Assembly: GCA_033032175.1 (NCBI GenBank)
Contig: CM065304.1
Location: 6,386,001 to 6,450,000, forward strand
Source: Saturnia japonica
Taxonomy: Eukaryota > Arthropoda > Insecta > Lepidoptera > Saturniidae
DNA: 64,000 bases
Reading direction: 5' to 3'
A model generated the notes under the pieces. That model ran no database searches, was not told where the DNA came from, and was given only the letters and a program-made list of their open reading frames with translations. Every line of letters begins with the position of its first letter. Position 1 is the first letter of the stretch. Position numbers and translations under genes: made by a program. Shown one piece after another: positions 52,601 through 61,600 of the stretch.

Positions 52601-55600
52601 ATTATAAATATGAAAACAGTGATCAGAGGTGACGAGCGTACCAACATGCGCCAATTTCTATTTTGTTGGTAGCTTTTTTTTCGAGACTTAATGAGCGGTT
52701 AAGCAGACAACTTCATACTGTTAATTTTGTGTCACAGATGCGCGCGCATCTTAAAATTTCACTCTCATCATTTTTTCATAACGCGCCTAAAGAAGTATAA
52801 CTTCAAAAATAGGTTTTTCTAATGTTTTGTAGTACATTGGACACAGAAAAAAAATATAGTACTGATATTTTGATCTATTGGATTAATAAGTATATTGTAG
52901 ATATTGGCAAATTTTTAAATACGGGTAGTTTAGTCTTTGACTGCGTAACTATTTTATTTAAATTGATGTATATAATGTTGGATAGTACAAACATCCATTG
53001 ATTAAACATTTCAGAACACTGCTCTTCACTTGGCCGCTATGGAAAATAAACCTCCCGCTATAACATTACTTCTGTCGATGGGCTGCCGTCTTACGTTCAA
53101 CAATTTCACCAAAACTGCTATTGACTACGCTATTTACTACAAGTATCCTGATGCCGCATTAGCTATGGTCACTCATAAACAAAGGTTTAAAAATTTTGTA
53201 TCATTAAGTAATAAAATATACTTATTACTTACTAACTTTGCCTGCGACTTCCTCTACATGTTATATTTCGTGTATAAAAAACAGCAACAATATTGCATAC
53301 ATTTTATTCAGGTTTGTCACGTTAGGATCAGTCTGTGTATATGCATTAAAAAAAACGAGGTGGCAAGGATCGCGACCTCCTCCATTCATATAGTGATAAA
53401 GCCATCTATGATTGTTTTTTGGATTGTCGGTATCAGTGTTCAGTCGATTTATATACAGTTATATAGAGAGGTGATAGAGATCGCGACTACCATACACATA
53501 GTGATAAGCCTAGGTATAACAGATTTTCTTTTGATTTGTTGCGTTCGGGACAGACAATCAGTTGGTGTATATCCAATAATACGCAGACGAAGTCGCGGGT
53601 ACCAGCTAGTAGCTTTATAATTATAATATTAGGTATAATTTAGACATTGTATTATTATGTATTACGGGAGTTTGAATCCCAGCAATGACTCTGAGCTTTC
53701 GGTGAAGGAAAATATCGTGATGAAACCATAGCATGGTGGTAGGACTTTTTCTAATGCCCGCCTGGCTAGCTACCATCCTCAAGTTGTAAATCTGTCTCCA
53801 AGCGTCATTTAGTGTGTTCCGGCAGCTGCACTTGAGAGCCAGTCTTCTACTAGGCTTGGCGAGCTACCATCTTCGGCCACATCGTCACTTAAGATCATGT
53901 GAGATTGTAGCCACTACGCTTATCCTATAACTACTACTATTACTTAATTATTTACTTTTACTTCAGAACCTCTATAATTCAACAATTCTGGATGACTCAT
54001 GGATCAGATCATGTTGCATGTAACTGTTATAATGTTTTTTTAAATATATAATTAATATCAAGTGTGAACTGCTCGCACTTAAAACAAATGTCATTGTCTA
54101 ACGGCCATTTTCAATAACCTATCTGTCCATTATTTCAGTTACTAAAGATACACAAATATAACCTTTTTCTTTTCTTTTTTTAAATAAACTATCAAAAGAT
54201 AGTTTTTCGTATCTATATAATATATATCCATATCCTATAGATTGGATAGATAAGAGAGAAGCCGATATCTGTCTTAAGTTAAAGATAGTGCTTATTACAA
54301 ATATGTCTGGCTGTTATATAACTGTTTCTTTACTGTAGTTATTCAAAGCTTGTAAATATTAGAAATATTTACTGATATTTTCAATGATTTGTTCCCTTAA
54401 TAATAGTTTATTTTTCTTTTTACAGGAGAAAAGAAATAATGAGATTGCGTTCAGAAAAACAGCCATGCGTAACATTGGCTCTAATCGCTTCCATGCCTCG
54501 AGTTTTCGAAGCTGTTTTGGATATGTGCATTACTAAAGCCGACTGTAAGAAGGATTCAAAAAGCTTCTACGTGAGTCTTGTTTATTTTAAATAACTCTCT
54601 ATTGTTTTAATTGTGTAATAGAGTTTTAATAAATTAATAAATGCTTATTTTACTTTCTCTTTGCAGAACAACTATTACCTTAACAATCAGTAATAATGTT
54701 TTTGGTGAAAATTTGTGTATTTATTTTGTTAATTATTAAGATTATAAAATAACTTTTAATAATCTAATATGTAATTGAATATTAGGTATTTTACTGAGCA
54801 TTGGACAGTATGAGAAGAAAGATGTGGCTAAAATTTTAAAATTCTTGCGTGTTACATAATAACCACTTTATAAAAGAGAGGGAACTAATCATTCTTCATA
54901 CTGATTATTGTTCAGTTCATACCTGACTTGTCAAATCGATTTAAATTTAATGCCCTATGTAATGAATTTTCAAAATATAGATCAAGTACAACTTCGAAGC
55001 CCTTCGTCCTGAATTAGACGATGACATGAAAAACGACAACATTAGGAAAGAATTGAATATACCGTTATTAGCCCTGAACGTAAGTTTCACGTTGAATAGT
55101 GCCAATGCTTATTTAATTTTATTTTTATTTTGTTCCGTCACAGATAAAGTATTCGTTCAAAAACTACCAGTATGCATGTCACGAGATCGAAGCGCAAAGA
55201 TTGGTGCGCAACGATCCTACATTCAGACCAGAACCATTGACTGTAATCAACGTGAGTGGGAAACCTACTAAATGGTGGTGGCCTGCTATACTCATTGCCT
55301 AACGTTATGGGACTGTGTCAAAAGTACAAATAAAATATGCCTTTGTGATTTTCATTTGATCCAAGTACGGATATAGCAAGGATTTTGTTCAGGTGGTGGG
55401 GGTGTAGGCAGAAAAAGAAAATGCATATTATATATATATATATGTATATATATATACTATGTACTTTATGTATAGATGTATACATAAAGTAGTATTGCAA
55501 TAGAGGTGTCGCTGGACACCCGGTAAGAACGAAATTAATTTCGCTATATAGGTATTATGTATTATTATTATTAAATAACTAAGCATAACGAAAGAATACC

Positions 55601-58600
55601 AATAAAATGATATTTATTAGATTTTTTTTTTTTATAAATTTATGAAAAAAACATTTATTGAAATTGAATTTACTCATTAAGTTTATAACTTGTTTGTACT
55701 GTCATAATGATAATCTATACATAGTATAAAGTAAAGTCGCTTCCCGCTGTCTGTCCCTTACTCTTAGGTCTTTTGAGCTACACATGGAATTTTAATGCGG
55801 TTTTCACTGCCATTTAGATATATTTTTTAAGGAAGGTTTATATATAAAATATATTCCAATTAATTTGAATTATTTATATTAATGTCGTGAAAAAATGATT
55901 TTCGGGTGCTTACGTGGCTTGCACTAGCTAAACCTTATGAGATACATCAAAATAATGTATCAAAGAATTGTAGATCTTTAAAAAACCTATAGAAAAACAC
56001 GCGATAGCATATGTCCATCTCCTAATTTTGATTCACAGTAACTATTTTTAAATTCAACATAATAATTTCAAATATTACGTTATTTTCGAAGCAATTTTCC
56101 CCAATTTATCCTATCTGGATAGGTTTTCTAATTAACTTGGGCATTTAATGTACTTTGAAATTGTTGTTTACAGTTTTCCATTTACGGTAATTAAATATTA
56201 CGCTCGATATAAAATATCCCTCTCAGCAAAACCGGTCGCGGTCGGTTGGCCCGCACTCCCCAACCTATGATAATTGCGCGTCGCGAGTGAAGCGAGTGCA
56301 CTATTCGTAAATATGAAGTTACATAACATACCATCACGCCTGTATACCCAAAGTGTGTTAGGCAGAGGTGTTCATCCACAGTTAGACGTATGTTTTAGGT
56401 CTCGTGTAAAAGGGGACGAGCCTATTGCCATTAATCGTGCACAAAGCTAAACTTCGAGTTTCTACTGATAATTACACAGAAAAACCCAATAACACTTTGC
56501 TCGCTGTGGGAATTGAACCTAGGACCTCGAGCATAGCAATTGCATTAAGGATCACTAAGCTAGAGGCAGTTATGAAGTTATGGTCTATCAATATTAAAGC
56601 GATAAACTCTAAATTAGGCTTTTTATACATAAAATACACTTCTTAGTAAATTCTACCCGTGTGAAGCTGGGACGGATCACTGGTTAATAATAAAATGTTT
56701 ATTCTCATAACTTTATAAACAAAAACCTAAAAAAAATATTTAATTAAGTAAAATCTATTTACCATCGTTTCATGTAAACGATCTATAGAAAAAAAAAAAA
56801 CAAATATAAGATTTTTCTTTAAAAATATTAAAAGAAAATTTATATCTCGACAACTGCGCCACCTATCAGGACCAAAACTATTCTATCTTTTCAAGTTCAA
56901 AATTGGTATTCAGAAATTCCGTTGAAAAGTAAATGACGCTAGCGAAGCTTCAGACTAAGCGCTAGTAATATATATTCGATACAATTATATAGGTATAGTT
57001 TTTTTAGTATTATGCTAAAGTTATGATTAGACGTATAAAAATATTATGTCTGTCTGTATTGTTTTTATTTTTATTTAACATCTCTGCTTAACTTTTTTTT
57101 AAATATGAAATAAAGCGTAAAACATTTAACTTTTAGAAGTTCATAAATTTATAACAAGTAATCTTATTTCCAGAAAATGTCACTTATTGTAGCGTTGATT
57201 GAGAGCATCATTACATTTTGGTGGCGGAATTAATTGTGCCTATTTATATATTTTTGTTGTTAATCATTATTATAATTACTGGTAAATATTTTAAATTATT
57301 AAATATTTTAATTTACCATTTTTAGGCAATGGTAACTCACGGTCGTGTTGAATTACTGGCTCATCCCGTAAGTCAGAAATATCTGCAGATGAAATGGAAT
57401 TCCTATGGAAAGTATTTCCATTTAGCAAATTTAATTTTCTACGGCGTCTTCTTGATGTTTATGACAATGTATACCTGTATGTTGGTGGTTCACGTGAGCC
57501 CTAGCAACATTCCGCTCGATGAGCAAATAAATGGACATGGAGTAACCAGTTCTGAACCTGAGATAAACCAAGCGATTTACGAAGAAACTACTGTTAAAAC
57601 AGCGTTTTCAACTGAAGGAGGTATGGGTGATTTTCATTTTATCAATGAATTAATGCAGGCATTATTACATTTAAAATATTAAATTAAATTAACTTATGTA
57701 TACAAAGACCAATTAGCTTAAGAAATTAGTTAATATACATAGACATTATACTTATGTTTACTACAAAAAAATAAATAAATTAAATACTAATTATTTCAAT
57801 ACATTTATATGCTTATATTTTTAAATGTTGTACATAATTTTTAAAGACGTTGAATTTATATGATTATTTAAGTAAGTTATAATACCTCAGCTTTAATTGA
57901 ATTTACCGTTACTATGAAGCCAGTCATATTATATTATACAATGTCTAGGTAACCAAGCTTTACTCGGTATCTTAAAACAGAGAACCCAATTAAATATATT
58001 ATATATCCGAGAATGGTTCACTTAATAATATTAGATAAAATGGGCGTGCGTCTGCCCGTTACAAAATGTGCTACGTCAACCAATACAGAGCGGGACCGCG
58101 CACCGAGAGCGCGAACGCGACGGAAACGATTCCCTCGAACTCTGTATAACCGACAGCGGAATACACGCTACGGTAACCAGCTGTCTGGAAACCAGTGCGT
58201 GCGAGCCCCTCTCACTACGTGTGACCGACCCTGCTCACACCCGAAACTACCAGGCGTGAAGAGGGCAAAACATTAAGGTGCACACGCAGTGAGGTGCCAG
58301 CTTGTAGGCGTGGCGCTGACGTAGCACAGGAGCGGAGAGGACTGGGTCGCTGGTGGGTTGAACACTTGAAGACGCAATGACACACAGATACCACAATAAA
58401 ATTTCGCTGTATTCTTCAAGATACAATAATTCTTCTTAATATACAATTTTCTTAGTACTATCTTCCTAGTACTGTCTTCTTAGTAATGTTTTTCCAGTCT
58501 TTTTTCTTGATTCTTGAGTCTTCAGCTTGTGGCACCTGTGTGTGCCGGTAGGCCCCGACGGATAGACTTTTATCTCACCGTTGGAGCGGGACGGAGCGAT

Positions 58601-61600
58601 AGCGTCTATCTCTTTTCTGCTCTAGCATTACCAAATATGGTCATGGCCCGCTAACCGCGGTGACGCGTTGCGGCTGCACTATTGCTGTCCCTATCTACAT
58701 CATTATTATTATTTCTATACAATGTTTAACAAATCGTTAATATCTCTAAATATAATTATTGAATCACTATAAAACCTGTTTTATGTTATTGTAGACATAA
58801 ATACCTACATAAAACACTAATTGCAACATTAAAGGTTGATAAACATCGTAAATATTAAGCAATAAGCATTACAACTTTAAAGGGCTTAAAAACACGTTAC
58901 CTACGTACTATTGAACGTTATAAACATTATAAAACATACATATCAGGCTAATTATCCTATACAACATTAAATATTACACATAACTGTTATAAAACACAGA
59001 TTATTGATGATACATAAGTTCAATACTATAAGTGACTATTTCTACAATATTATAAGCATTTTTACAAGTTATTTACAATTCTTATATACTTACAAGTTGT
59101 AATATTATATTCAAAACATTAGATTGACGATTGTGTATATAAATTCTTAGTCCCTACAACTTATATTTACAATTATGATTTTTATCATCATGCTTAGGCC
59201 TACGCGTCGCTAACATTATATATGTTTTTTCCTGTAATACAATATACCTTACATAATAATGTTGTTTTTTTAGACTTAGAAGAAACACTAGCGAACTACA
59301 AAGAAACTCTGGGTAAAATACCTTTTGAACAAGGTATGGGTTAATTTCATCTTTTATATACATTAATTAAATATTATTATTTATTGAAATACATTTTTAT
59401 ACACAATGTCTTTTTTTCTCCTCCGGAATGAAAAGTTTCTCGTTTCTCTCCCGGTGAAATGGCAAATGTGCGCATGCGCGTACTTTACTTTATCTCCCGG
59501 TAACCTAGCAACTGCGTGTTTATATATAAACTTTTCATCCCGGAGGAGAAAAAAATTGTAAACGCACCTAGGGAGAAAAGTAGGACATCCCCACCCGCGA
59601 TTGTCACCCTCGCCTTCGGATCGGGTGACAACCATACGCGCAGGCGTGAATGTCCTACTTTTCTCCTTCGGTGCGTAATATACTAATTTTCCTGTATTAT
59701 ATCGCTCATACAATGACATAATTACAAAAAAGCCGAAATTGACCGTTTGATGTCATAAGTTCCTGTTACAAAAACTATCTATGGAAAAAATATCACAATA
59801 ATTGTTCTTACAATAGTTTATGATAGAGGCAGTGAATGTAGTTAGAGAATTGGCTTCAATTCGCTAAATTTTCATCATTTCTAAACTTTTAAATGTTTCT
59901 ACAAAAAAATTACTTAAACGTAATTACGTCGTATATATAATAATAATGGTTTTTTAGACTTGCAAGCAAGACTAGTGATGTATACCTGCACAGTAGTAGT
60001 TCTTGTTTACAACAGTATATGCATCATCCGCGAAATCTACAATCTGAAACAGCAGAAATTGCATTATTTACTGGACCCGTGGAATATGGTCTCCTGGATA
60101 CTTTACATCTGCTCTACGTTTACTGTATATCCAACAGTCATTAACGATTATACCAACGTACCGGTAAGTTGATGCCTCTACTTTCTTATGATACAACATT
60201 CTGTGTAGACTCGATTATCTGGAACGCCGGAGCCCAACTGCCAGCCTATGAATTTGCTACAATTAAAACGAATTTGTCATGTAACAGCAATGGACAGAAA
60301 AATATATTCAGATCAAATGGTATCTAGTTAGAAAATATTTAAAAAAAAATCAAATCACCGTCCTATGTGACTTTTGTTTAAAGTAAAGTATTACAAAACT
60401 GCGAAAAGTAGGGTTATGTTTTTCGACCGTAATTAACGTATATATATTTCTTTGGCACTCTCTATAGCCTAAACGGCTTAATGCATTTTAGTATACGAGC
60501 TGTTCTAAGATTCGTCTTAATTGTGGGAGTGACATAGGCTATATAATATTTAAGTACGACGTCTGGGAATCAAATAAAAACCAAAATAGAAAAAAGATTT
60601 TTTAGTCGTTTTTTGTTACAGTCGAGTTTTTCCCCCTTAAAACTTTATCTTGTTTTGTGATTAAATTGTCATATTTTAATCAGTTTAAGAAAAGATATAT
60701 TAAGATGTATTACAGTATGATCATTACCCGTCAGGTCTGTTTTGGTCAATGCCGAATTGTTCACTTTTCTCTACAATACAAAAACTTATTTTTAATGTAT
60801 TGTATATTATAAACCTTCCCTTAAAATCTTTAAATGGTAGTGAAAACCGTATTAAAATCAGTTGCGTAGTTTTAGAGATCTGAGCGTACTTAGAGGACAG
60901 ACAGCGGAAAGTGAATTTATTATATTCATAAATATATAGATTATATATATTCAAAATCAAGAGTCCTAATATAGTATTTACTGTTCCAAATGTTATAAAA
61001 CGTATATGCACAGCAGTAAGATACAAAAAGGCTCGCATAAAAATGTAATATTTTAAAATAAATTTAATATACATTACAATCATAATATCTCTGATGTCCA
61101 TTATTGTCACAACTATATTAACTGTGTGTCAGTGCGGGCAGACCCGCCACTAGATAGACAATAGTATATACTTTTATCATTATATTATATAATCATCAAT
61201 TTTTTTGTTATTTTAATGTAAAGTGTTAATTTTTATTATTTATCATTACAGTTCTCCGCTGCATCAACAACTGTATTCCTCGCTTGGTTTGAGTTACTTC
61301 TTCTTCTTCAACGCTTCGATCAAATTGGCCTCTATGTAGTGATGTTTCTTGAGATCCTGCAAACATTGATGAGAGTTCTCTCCGTGTTTTCTATCCTGAT
61401 CATCGCTTTCGGCCTTGCATTTTATATTCTTCTATCAAAAGTGGGTCAAAGACTTATAATATTGCTATATGATATCATTATATAATTTGTAATGTTCAAA
61501 GATTGAATACAGTATAATATGCAATAGTATATAATATTCTGCTACGCGTCATGACGTCATGAAACACTTCTATTTTAAAGTTTAAAATGTATCGTAAATT

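Larger units (their letters stand above)
55252..57325 (+). other. TRPA1 intron 14
   Basis: 2.07 kb with a (TA)n tract (about 55430-55457), a dispersed repeat (55735-55990) and a minus-strand SINE (56310-56572). 56600-57320 is AT-rich and shares 'ataactttataaacaaaaa' text with 18730-18750. Confidence 0.75.
60164..61251 (+). other. TRPA1 intron 17
   Basis: 1.09 kb containing two minus-strand dispersed repeats (60425-60575 and 60735-60940). The 128-codon minus-strand frame 60724-61110 runs through one of them and is not a gene. Confidence 0.8.

Noticed and set aside
53185..53620. Extension of exon 11 beyond its donor as coding
   Set aside because: The frame stays open by chance, but protein similarity to TRPA1 stops exactly at the GT donor and resumes in frame at 54426.
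58013..58276. Small arginine-rich protein gene
   Set aside because: Two overlapping frames are open only because the block is GC-rich. No splice signals or family features.
59381..59719. 112-codon minus-strand open frame
   Set aside because: It runs straight through the nested foldback in intron 16; its residues simply translate the inverted repeats.
60724..61110. 128-codon minus-strand open frame
   Set aside because: Lies in intron 17 across a dispersed repeat (60735-60940). Low-complexity hydrophobic translation, no recognisable domain.
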